This document shows positions 23,031 through 33,253 of a stretch of DNA of 64,000 bases, one piece after another. Every line of letters starts with the position of its first letter. Within the stretch, counting starts at the first letter, position 1. The position numbers and the translations under genes are program-made. The notes under the pieces were generated by a model. The model saw only the letters and a list, made by a program, of their open reading frames with translations, was not told the DNA's origin and ran no database searches. The DNA is from Macrotrachela quadricornifera (lineage: Eukaryota > Rotifera > Eurotatoria > Philodinida > Philodinidae): the NCBI GenBank assembly GCA_022393335.1, contig JAJEKB010022027.1:35639-99638 (forward strand), written 5' to 3'.

Positions 23031-24679
23031 GTGAGAATATCATGTTTCATTTTGGATCAGGATTGCTATACCTACCGCATTTTGCATCCCAAAACAAATA
23101 GTATTCCAGAGGCAGACATTGTGTACTCTATTTGGATTTTGGAAATTTTAATGTTATAAACTCATGTATGGATTGAAACGAATTACATTTATTAAAGAAA
23201 TATTAACAGCACACAATACTAGTAAAGAATCGACCAATGATATTTATAGTATTTTGAAGTCAAATTCAGGATGAGAAGTTTGTAAGGGAACAGAGAAGAT
23301 ATTGGTTTGCTATATTCATTACATGTATAAAATATGGTATCTTCTTTCGTTTCTCTCGTGCTTTTATTGATTCATATATGTTTGAACTTTTTCTTTTAGT
23401 TCATATGACATGTTTCATTTTTTTTCTCGTTCACAAGAACTTTCTTTTTCCATGTGATATATTTTCAGATGTATTACATCTAATGGGATTTTTCTGATCG
23501 TTCAATATCAATCACCCATCAGATATTTTCTAAAGATGTGTGATGTCCCATTCTCTAAATAACTACTAATCGATGATCTAGAGTTAACCACCATTAAAAA
23601 GGTTGTTTCTTTAATCGCTTCTCTTGCAATGACTTTTTTGTTATTTTACAACCAAACTCGGATATAAGATAGGAGACGTTTATACATAATAGAAACAATT
23701 ATTTATATCTGTTACACTATAGAGTCCGCAATGATTTTTCCAGAAATTTAGATCAGCAGAAATCGCAAAAGTTTAGTCCGTTTATAAATCGGGTCGGTAT
23801 TTAAAACTCGGCGAACATGCTTCAAGCAATTCATAGATTTTTGGAAAACTCTGGTTTGTACTCACGTCATCGTTAACTTCAGATTTAGCAAAGCGGTTTT
23901 ACTATTGTAACGATATTCTTATACACATGAACGATTTAAGAAATACAGGTGACACAGTCATTTTACACTCTAGCCATATTTATGCTTTTTATCAGTAATT
24001 GCATTTTTTTTTGATGTTGTGTTCATTAGTCTTTCGCACAGATGAAAACGTCTATTAAAACATGTTCTATTTGAAATGAATGTTTAAAAAAAGTTAAACT
24101 CTATCTGATAAAAGATATTAATTGATTGAAAATTAAGTAATTATAATAACTATCTTCTATTACTAATAGAAAATGCGAAAGACCGAAAATCATCAAAAGT
24201 AAAAAAAGAATGAAGTTTTCATCTAGAATTTGACAGCAAAGTGCTATAGTCGATTTTAATATTTCTTATATCTTCATCTTTTCTGAAAAAATCAACAATG
24301 AAATTGATTTCCAATAAAGAAAACTTAAATATTATGTTGTTGTATAGCAAAGAAAATTGTTTTTTCACTGTTTACAAATGAATCCTTCTATACACCACAA
24401 TGGCGTGACTCATCGATTTGTGTTTGAGTGAATGCCAGTGTAAATTTTCGGTGAACAATTTACTAAAACTACACGTTTCTAACCTAAAGAAATTTGAAAA
24501 AATAAGAACTGATTTATTTAGCAAAGATTAATATAATGATGAGAAGTATTAGTATTATGTCAATAGTAATTTAATTGTAACTTTAATACAGAAGCATTAC
24601 AGTTACTATTAATTAATACCATACTAATGGAAAGTCGACAGTCCGAAGGTTTACCATGATGACATAATATTTCTGTGAC
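23031..24679. other. Intergenic; old repeat fragments only
   Basis: No exon recognised. At about 23330-23530 a T-rich stretch with TCTAATGGGATTTTTCTGATC and ATCACCCATC resembles the interior of the MITE at 18171, but terminal repeats are not visible. Confidence 0.4.
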
Positions 24680-24685
24680 TCAAAA

Positions 24686-25015
24686 GTAGAGTCCGGCGGG
24701 ACCGGGTTTTTTCATCCCGATCCCGACCGCATCTGATTTAACAGAAACCCGTCCCGATCCCGGTCCCGACAAAATATTTTTTCGGGATTTTCAATGGCGT
24801 TACCATTTTCTGTGAATACAAATCATTCAGACTAAAAATCTGATTCAAGTATCTTCTCGGGATTCGTAGTCCCGATCCCGTTTTTAACAGGGATACCCGT
24901 CCCGATCCCGCCCCGATCCCGTAAAATCGGGAGAATTCCGGGATTTGGATCCCGTCGGGAACGGGATCGGGTTCGGGAAAAATTTAGGGATCGGGACAGT
25001 CCCGCCGGACTCTAC
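24686..25015. mobile_element. GC-rich 330-bp MITE built of CCCGATCCCG-type words
   Basis: Perfect 17-bp terminal inverted repeats GTAGAGTCCGGCGGGAC / GTCCCGCCGGACTCTAC, flanked by a perfect 6-bp duplication TCAAAA at 24680-24685 and 25016-25021. The two arms are packed with variants of TCCCGATCCCG and its reverse complement CGGGATCGGG, so the single strand could fold into a strong hairpin. It stands out sharply from the AT-rich surroundings. No coding capacity. Confidence 0.9.
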
Positions 25016-25159
25016 TCAAAAGGGATGCTTTAAGAACCTCTCTACAAAAGTCTTTTGAAGAAACAGTGACTTTCAAAAACTTTTTTCGATAGTAGTTAAA
25101 ATCTTACTGTTCTGACCACATACAATGAACTTCCGTCGAGGTCAAGGGTGAAAATGAAA

Positions 25160-25497
25160 CTTAATTTAGTCGACGGTTAAGCGAGTCATGGCGATGAGTG
25201 TTAGTTGTAAGTAAGACAGAAAGTTTCAAAACATTTATTGTAAAATTATTTATAGTACATTTTCAAAAATTAGAATAGATGTGGATTTTGGTTCTTAAAA
25301 TGTAGTGACCAGAGATGTTTTAGATGATGGCACCAAGAGCGACGAATGGACAATCCCATGCACTACAAATAATAATAACATATAAGTAATTAAATTCATT
25401 ATTTTTTTCCATTCTTACCATGTTTTTCAAGCTTAAGAATTGCATCACATATAGCGTCGTTATTATGTAATGGAACAAATTCTTTTGGTTGATATTT
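25160..25497 (-). pseudogene. Truncated second copy of the 3' end of the 287-residue gene
   Basis: Matches the region 18118-18730 in order: 3' flank, last exon, the short intron with its donor and acceptor, and the start of the preceding exon. The match breaks at about 25497, where unrelated repeat DNA begins. The last exon (25320-25373) has changed its stop codon (TCTAAAACA instead of a stop after CGG), and no 5' part exists. It is a dead fragment, useful because it shows the site before the MITE at 18171 inserted. Confidence 0.8.
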
Positions 25498-25695
25498 TTA
25501 GGTAAGTGAAATTGGCACCCGCTTCGAGTATTTCCACCACCAATTCGTCCACGAAGCGTTCCAGAGCGTTCGAGAAGAGTTCCAAGTAAAACTCGACGAG
25601 CTCTATCCATCGCTGAAATCAGATTCCTGATCGATGAAAATCCGCTCCGAAAAATCCTAAAAAATGTGTGTTGTTCTATGAAATAATCGGTAAAA
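25498..25695. repeat. Third unit of the dispersed repeat seen at 15265-15620
   Basis: Shares GAGTATTTCCACCACC, CACGAAGCGTTCCAGA, GAGTTCCAAG and ACTCGACGAGCTCTATC with the unit at 15265. It abuts the truncated gene copy at 25497, so the junction marks a recombination or insertion point. Confidence 0.65.
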
Positions 25696-28600
25696 TGATG
25701 AAATGAATTTATAACGAAGTGTTTATATACAATTTTTCGAAGGAGAGAAAAACATGGGTATTAGAATTATTGGATATGTCAAATTGGATTATACGCTAAA
25801 ATTGTTAGGTTTAAAGAAGCATCACGGCAGGATTATTATTGCAGAATGTGAGAAAATTATCCGTTGTTTTCAACATGTCATGTTTATCTGCTGCTATATA
25901 CACTATGTATTCCCATTAAGAAAGAAAGAATGAAAAAATGAAAGAATGAAAGTGTCGCTTAATTGAATGGGGAACAGGAACGAATCACACCTACAAGTGA
26001 CATATGTATGACGGTAGAACAAATGAACGTTAACCAAACAGTTTTTTTTAATTTTTATCCGCACGTGCTATCTAGTGTTTCTGAAGAAGATATTTCCGTT
26101 ACTGAAATGTATGATGGCCTGCATCCTACAGCACAGTGTTCGAATAATGGAAGTAACAATTTGTCAATGTATAAAAAGAAATAAAATATTATATTCTTCA
26201 CCTTCAATTATTCCTTCTTTATTCGAAATTGTTGTATGTTCTCCACCTTTAATGCCAATCGATTTTTAAATATCGAATGCGTAGGCTTTGCGACCATTAA
26301 AATGTTACCAACATGTACAGCTCTTTGTGAATTTGTAGTTGTTGTTGTTGATTGTCTTGGCTAGTTGTCAAGGCTGTGATTGCGCTTCTTGACACCAGCA
26401 CCACCATCTCCTGCTTTTGGAGGCATTTCAACAAAATCAATAGGTTTCTTAAAGAAATTGTTTCAGTTGAACGATTTTGGAAAACCAATAAAAGCCAGAT
26501 TCAGAAAATCAGTAGTTTTATTTAAGTCTTAAGACTTACAAGTGCAAGAGAAGTTGAAATAGTACTTAACGTTAAGTAGATAAAGTTGACGAAAACCAAA
26601 AAAAAAAGAGCCCTTGATGATGCGACTGATCGTTACCATGTGTGAAGGCCGAATAGTAAATACACTTCGCTCATGATTTCACTATACTCAGAACTTGCCA
26701 AAAATTTTGATAACATCAAATAAAAATATATCAAGAAAGACCAAAGCACGATTCGAAAATGCTGATTTCTTCACACTAATGAACTAACTGAATGAACGAT
26801 TTCGTAATCTATATATACACTGTTAAATACAGTTTTAAAGTACATCAACTCAAAATATATCATATGAGAGAGAGAGGAGGGAAAACGTACCAAATCATAA
26901 ACATAGTCGACTGCTGAACGAGGAGTATTGACATATTCAATGTATTATAGACTTTATCTAAAATAATGTTAGAATTCTAAACGAAGCATTTCGTTATGTA
27001 CTAATTCGATAAATATTTCGATATAAAGTATTTTATAAAAATATAAACATCATTCTACGAACTTTTCATCATAATTAGTAATAAACAATATGAAAATAAG
27101 ATGTAACTGCTTCATCATATTGTTGTTTACATTCTTTTAATTTATGAAATATTTAATTTATTATCGTTGTTGAAACATAATGATTTCGAAATGTGATCAA
27201 TTTTTAAAATAAAATTCATTATTATTGAACCATATTCTAGCTGACTGAGTTAATTTACCACGAAGAATTTCAAGAGTGTTCTGATTCTTCGATTCATCCT
27301 TTGTTTTCGTTATATTTTTAGTTAATAAAATATTCAAATGAAGAAATACTTTTAAGAAATTATGAGTATAATAAATTATGAAAAACAATCGAGTCTATTA
27401 TCGTATCCTCTTTTTTTTTCAAAAAGAGATAGTGAGACAAAACTAAATCGGATTGACTCGAAAATATGCCGAACAATTTTAAATTGAGCACTTTCTCGGT
27501 ATAAAAGAAATTTTCTCACCTATCAATTATTACTAATGCTTGTAAATATCAAACTGATGATTCACATTGGAAAAATAATTCAATCTCTTTTATGAATGTC
27601 TAAAAAAATTTTGATTGAAATACAAGTATTTTTTTATCAATAGGTTTCCTTTTTTGAACTTTTTCGAATATCTTTTATTTCAAGGATGTCTTTTGATTAA
27701 TGTATCTTAGTTTTAAATTTTTATAAAATAATAATTCAATTTTATTTGTGAATGTTATACCGTGGTTAGGATCGACACTTTTTAGATGTTGCTGTTTATC
27801 CTGGACTGTTTTTATTATAGAAATATAACAACAATTTATATAGGAAGGAAAGATAGATATACAACGTTGCGAGATCATAAACAATATATAATATATATAT
27901 ATATAGGTGATGTAATACGATGACAACGCTCATAACTTTCAAAACTAATTCTTAATTTAATATAAATTGATAAATGTATATTCTCTCTCTGAAATGTCAC
28001 TTATTCCTTGAATATGTTTACTCTTTTTTATTTTGTTTTTATTTTTTAAATATAATGATAATGATTAGCTGTATTTATATTCTGTAAAACATGATTCGAT
28101 GGAGCCTAACCCATATTCATTCACGATGATCTATAAAAACATTTTTCAAAAAATAAAATTCTGTTAACATTTGCATTTCAATATTATAGAACGAAAAAAA
28201 AAATTTCTTTCGTTCTCTCTTTATTCAACTTGGAAAAAGCGGTAGTCAAGAGGTAAAATGATTCACGTATTCGAAAAAACTAATACTAAAATCAGCCATG
28301 CGTATATGCACATACAGGCAAAACATTTACCTTTATATAACTATTCACCAATAAATTGCACTTTTCACATGCTCACTTCCTATATTAGTAATATTTTACT
28401 TGTCGTTATACAATAACTTTTCGATATTGGTGTATTTCTTTATAAAGACAGAGCTCGAAATTGCATCAATCATTGCTAAACATTATCTTTGGAACGGTAA
28501 AAGGAAACATACAAACAAACGTAATTAATAAGAGGTATTTACATGATATTTCAAAAACAGTATACAGAAGCCTTTGCGAATTTTCTAAAAGTTTCAAGGC

Positions 28601-29050
28601 TTGTAGACTATATTCATCTATTACAAAAGCCAAAAACAGATTTTTAAAATTGATTAATAAGTAGAAATATATCTAGTGTGACATTTTTAATGATTTTTTT
28701 TATATAATTATGAAAATGATTTAATACAAAATTCTTTTTTTAATTCTAAATATAAAGCATTAATTATTTTATATGTTCTGATAGCTTGTGATCTTGACTA
28801 TCTTAACCTTTTATATATGCACTACATTGACTGAAATTTAGTATACATTCTTGTTGTAAAAAAAGTTCGAAAAAATAGAATTCGTGATCATTGTCGTTTA
28901 TAGAGTTTTATAGAGAATCGATTGATTTATAAGATGTATTTACCGCGAGTTCTTGCTTTATTCATCTCACAATATGTGAAACAAAGAAAGTCTTTTTCGT
29001 AAATATTTTCGATGAGAACATCATTAAAGAATGAATTATGTTATTTAAAA
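25696..29050. other. Intergenic, 3.3 kb, no gene recognised
   Basis: A short open frame at 25963-26184 has no recognisable motif. A (TA)n microsatellite lies near 27885-27905. Otherwise AT-rich sequence without supported features. Confidence 0.4.
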
Positions 29051-29054
29051 ATTA

Positions 29055-29695
29055 TCACTGATTTTGATAAGACTTTAAGGATTTGTAAAGCTTTTAATTG
29101 TGATCATTGTAGTAAAATTTTTTTTTAAAGATTTTATTTTAATGGAGATAGACTTTAGATATTTTAATCAGTAATAAACAACAATTTTTAGAGTATGTTT
29201 TTTCGACTAAAATGTCAATAAATTGTTTTCGATATTTATTGTCACTAAAGCAAGTCCAAAATGGAAATCGAAGACTATATTTGGGCTCCTCGTGAGAGGG
29301 AGCATCAAATTGTAGTTGACTATCTTTCATTTTTGGCTAAAATTGATTTTAATCTGTCCATGTGAGTATTTTTTTATAAATTTTGTCGCAATGACGGCGT
29401 AATTGTATCGTAGTTTTTAATAATTACAATACGACCACAGTCCACTTATACGTTGTTACCATGAAAAAATCACAGGTACGCATAGTCACGGTAAAAAAAT
29501 CGTCGGTATATGTAATTTTGCCGTAGTTTTGAGATTGTTTAGTTGAAAAAACATTCTATAAAAATTGTTGTTTATTATTGATAAAAGTATTTCTAGTCTA
29601 TCTTTATTAAAATAAAATCTTTTAAAAAAAAAATGTTTACTACAATGATCACAATTAAAAGCTTTACAAACCCTTAAAGTCTTATCAAAATCTCA
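29055..29695. repeat. Inverted repeat, arms of about 160 bp
   Basis: Left arm about 29055-29213 and right arm about 29533-29695 are reverse complements with few differences; shared words include CTACAATGATCACAATTAAA, AGCTTTACAAA, AAAGTCTTATCAAAATC and TTAAAATAAAATCTTT. The 320-bp spacer has no coding signal. Probably a foldback-type transposon or MITE. Confidence 0.8.
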
Positions 29696-29785
29696 ACGTG
29701 GTTGAGACTCTGTATAAATACCCATTTGTCAGTATCTATTTATGTTTCCATCCTAATATCAATATCCTGGTTTCTATTTCTTATA

Positions 29786-30759
29786 CAGTGTTTCATAAGT
29801 TTTGAGGCGCGACAAAATTCGTATATACGAACATATAGAACAGTGTTTAATCATTATGTTACTAGATCATCTTCGAGTATTCGTGATGGCCTTTAAAATG
29901 ATATATAACTGAATAAAATCTTCTCTTATAATAATAAAAATATAAACATGAGAATGTGACGATAAAATTTTCGAAATCGACAAAATAGAAATGCAGAGTT
30001 TATCAAAACGTCGATAACATTCTTTTATTTCACGTATATCTCGCTGCAAATAAATGATAAGATCTTCAGTTTTTTCTTAAAAGATGCAACGTACAAAGCT
30101 CTACAAAAATTATCTAAATAAATAGATACTGACTTGTGCTGATGGCATAGGCCATACTGAAAATGAAGAACCTTGATGATGGTGCTACTTCCCATCGGAT
30201 TGAGTATAAGAGAAAAGTATTTCGAGGACTTTTTTATTTTACAATTAAGATCTGTTTGCACACATTTTGTAGAGCTTTTTATAGTGCATCTTTTAAAATA
30301 AAACTCATGAACTTATCTTATTCTCAAGCTGAGATATATACAAAATAAAAAAGTCTTCGAAATATTTTTTTATTATACTTATTATCATCTTCATGAAGCT
30401 TGTTTATTTTGCGTATGAGCTATGCCATGGAAACAAATCAGCAAGTGATTATTTGGACACATTTGTAGAGTTTTTCACGTCGCATCTTTTAAAAGCAAAT
30501 TCAAGATTTATACTATTTATCTACACCAAGGTATGTACAAGATACATCCTATATCATACTGGTCGATTTCGAAACTTTAATCGTCATACACTCATGTTTA
30601 TATTTTTATTATTATGAGGGAGGATGCTATTCAATTATATATCACTGGAAAAGTCGTCACAAGTACTCGAAGATGATATAGAAACATAATGATTAGATAT
30701 TGTTCTATGTGTTCGTATACACGAATTTTGTCGCGCCTCAAAATTTATGAAACACTCTG
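29786..30759. mobile_element. Foldback element, 974 bp, TA target duplication
   Basis: Ends CAGTGTTTCATAAGTTTTGA on the left and, as reverse complement, CAGAGTGTTTCATAAATTTT on the right, with the shared inner word GAGGCGCGACAAAATTCG. TA is present on both sides (29784-29785, 30760-30761), as for Tc1/mariner-type insertions. The two halves are diverged inverted copies over almost their whole length (for example ATAATAATAAAAATATAAAC in both). Inside lie three copies of the TTGTAGAGCTTTT...GCATCTTTT module. No transposase frame remains. Confidence 0.8.
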
Positions 30760-31080
30760 TATTGTACTATATATTTATTTCTCAAGTACTGCACACCTTT
30801 TTATTGTATAAGGTCTATCTTTTTGTATAGTTACATATTTCCAGTTGTGAAGCTAACTACATGTCTGGTGTTTTAATTAACTCATGTTAGAGTTAGAAAC
30901 TTTGAATTGTTAGTTACCTGGAATAAAATCAGTTGATATGCAATTTCCATGGAATTTCTTATCTGATCTTGTGTGATTGTAGAAGATTTATACTATCAAT
31001 TTAAAATATTGTATTAATGATAGAACACATATTATAGAGTATAATCAGCTTATTGTTATATTATTTGTTCTTATAGATTT
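30760..31080. other. Intergenic; nothing recognised
   Basis: AT-rich spacer between the foldback element and the degenerate GATCTTAT-rich stretch. No ORF or structure of note. Confidence 0.4.
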
Positions 31081-31530
31081 TGTATTTTCTTTAAAAAAAT
31101 AATGAGATGACAGGATCTTATAAAATCATATATTTGGTTTTGTCTAATCTTGCAAAATCGTACTGAAATCATAAAACAGAATCATCCTTCATGCGATCTT
31201 ATAGTAGTCCAACTATAATATTCTTGTAAAAATCTTATTTTCTTGTAGGAAATCACCGTAAGATTATATGAGATCTTATGTGATTGTACGATCTTTCATA
31301 AATATTATAGTAGAATGTGAGATAAGGCTGTATGAACAATGATTTTTTTTCATTTAATCTTATAACATATCTCCTCTGATTTGTCGACATGAGTTCTGAC
31401 TCTTCTAAAATCTCTCTAATATCATGTAATCAGAAACGTTTGGAATCTTGTAATAGTGTTTTAAATAGAATTTTGAGAGATTTCTTTTTCGTAAGATCTT
31501 CAATCCATACAATCTCTTCTAGTCATATTC
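31081..31530. repeat. Degenerate stretch rich in AATCTTAT / AGATCTTAT words
   Basis: The words GATCTTAT, AATCTTAT, AAGATCTT and AATCTTGTAA recur irregularly on both strands across about 450 bp. The spacing is not regular enough for a satellite. It may be an old, decayed repeat. Confidence 0.35.
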
Positions 31531-31689
31531 GATCTGATATATGTATTTTGACGTTGTACTATTAAAAAATGATTAATAAAATTGTTTTTCTTCATTATCG
31601 AAAGCTTGGGAAAAAGTTAGTAATATGTGACAAAAATTTCTCTTTATTTTGCAAGAAAAACGTCTTACCATTTAAATAATAAATCCAAA

Positions 31690-32620
31690 CATTAGACTTA
31701 AAGGACAGACGGTTATAAAATCGTAAAATAATCCCTCTGACTTTTTTCGTCAGTTCTCTTATTTTCTCATAGATAAATAAAAAGTTTGAAAAGCAGAAAT
31801 ATTCGATATTTTTGAGCATAAATCGATTTTATNNNNNNNNNNNNNNNNNNNNNNNNNNNNNNNNNNNNNNNNNNNNNNNNNNNNNNNNNNNNNNNNNNNN
31901 NNNNNNNNNNNNNNNNNNNNNNNNNNNNNNNNNNNNNNNNNNNNNNNNNNNNNNNNNNNNNNNNNNNNNNNNNNNNNNNNNNNNNNNNNNNNNNNNNNNN
32001 NNNNNNNNNNNNNNNNNNNNNNNNNNNNNNNNNNNNNNNNNNNNNNNNNNNNNNNNNNNNNNNNNNNNNNNNNNNNNNNNNNNNNNNNNNNNNNNNNNNN
32101 NNNNNNNNNNNNNNNNNNNNNNNNNNNNNNNNNNNNNNNNNNNNNNNNNNNNNNNNNNNNNNNNNNNNNNNNNNNNNNNNNNNNNNNNNNNNNNNNNNNN
32201 NNNNNNNNNNNNNNNNNNNNNNNNNNNNNNNNNNNNNNNNNNNNNNNNNNNNNNNNNNNNNNNNNNNNNNNNNNNNNNNNNNNNNNNNNNNNNNNNNNNN
32301 NNNNNNNNNNNNNNNNNNNNNNNNNNNNNNNNNNNNNNNNNNNNNNNNNNNNNNNNNNNNNNNNNNNNNNNNNNNNNNNNNNNNNNNNNNNNNNNNNNNN
32401 NNNNNNNNNNNNNNNNNNNNNATAAAATCGATTTATGCTCAAAAATATCGAATATTTCTGCTTTTCAAACTTTTTATTTATCCATGAGAAAATAAAAAGC
32501 TTCGTCATCAAAAATGCCTATATTAATGAGATCTTTCAATTGACATAAGACAATGAGAGATATGGCGAAAAAGTCTGAGGGGTCATTTTACGATTTCATA
32601 ACCTCCTGTCCTCTTGCACT
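31690..32620. repeat. Palindrome enclosing an assembly gap
   Basis: Reading outward from the gap, both sides begin ATAAAATCGATTTATGCTCA and stay nearly identical for about 75 nt. They match again after a 60-70 nt indel (GTCAGAGGG against GTCTGAGGG, then TTTTACGATTT and ATAACC). The gap (589 N at 31833-32421) therefore sits at the centre of an inverted repeat, a structure that commonly defeats assembly. Confidence 0.85.
31833..32421. other. Assembly gap, 589 N
   Basis: Run of N between the arms of the palindrome. Reading frames crossing it are artefacts. Confidence 1.
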
Positions 32621-32621
32621 G

Positions 32622-33253
32622 TTTTATTAATTTACCCATAAAATTGCAAAGGTAAAACAACTACTATTTTCTGATTACTACATACAGCTAACAGGAAATT
32701 CAAGAAATCACTCAAAAACTATAGTCAAGTTGAAATTTGAGTTTTCCATGCCTTCTAGTTTCAGATAGATTTTGAGGTTAAAATGATCTAGCTTAAAAGA
32801 ATTCGGCCTGTATTATTGACAATTTTTCTTAGAATATCTCACGAATAATCTGTGAAACATGTTGTAGAAAATAGTCGAATCTTTCACAACAAATTGACCC
32901 TTTTTTCAGTTTCAGTAAAGAAAAGCCGTACCATATCTGTGCTGCACAGTCAAGAATCTTCCTCTGGATTAACCCGTGAAACTTTCCCTTATAGACTGTA
33001 TAAACTTGGTTTGAAACATTGTTATAAAAAAATTTTAGTTAGAGATGAATGTATTTTACGTACTTCTCAGTAAAAGACCAGTGCGATGTTTTAGAAGCGA
33101 AATAGTAGACATAAGGAAGAATTATTTTTTAAAATTGTAAGAACTTGATTGTGTCTGATTGATTAATCTTGTGGAAGTAGTTATAACCTCTTTTCTCACC
33201 CTATTATTTCTATTTCAGTAGAAAAAGACATTGATTAAACCAAAAAAGTACCA
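32622..33253. other. Intergenic, upstream of the ubiquitin-like/ART-like gene
   Basis: Presumed promoter and 5' UTR of the gene starting at 33254. A 73-codon frame at 32852 has no recognisable motif. Confidence 0.45.

Noticed and set aside
25963..26184. 73-codon frame NGEQERITPTSDICMTVEQM and onward
   Set aside because: Reads a little like protein but has no splice context or recognisable family; left as intergenic.
31759..32511. Long open frames on both strands across the gap
   Set aside because: They consist almost entirely of N and end in the same residues on both strands because of the palindrome; artefact.
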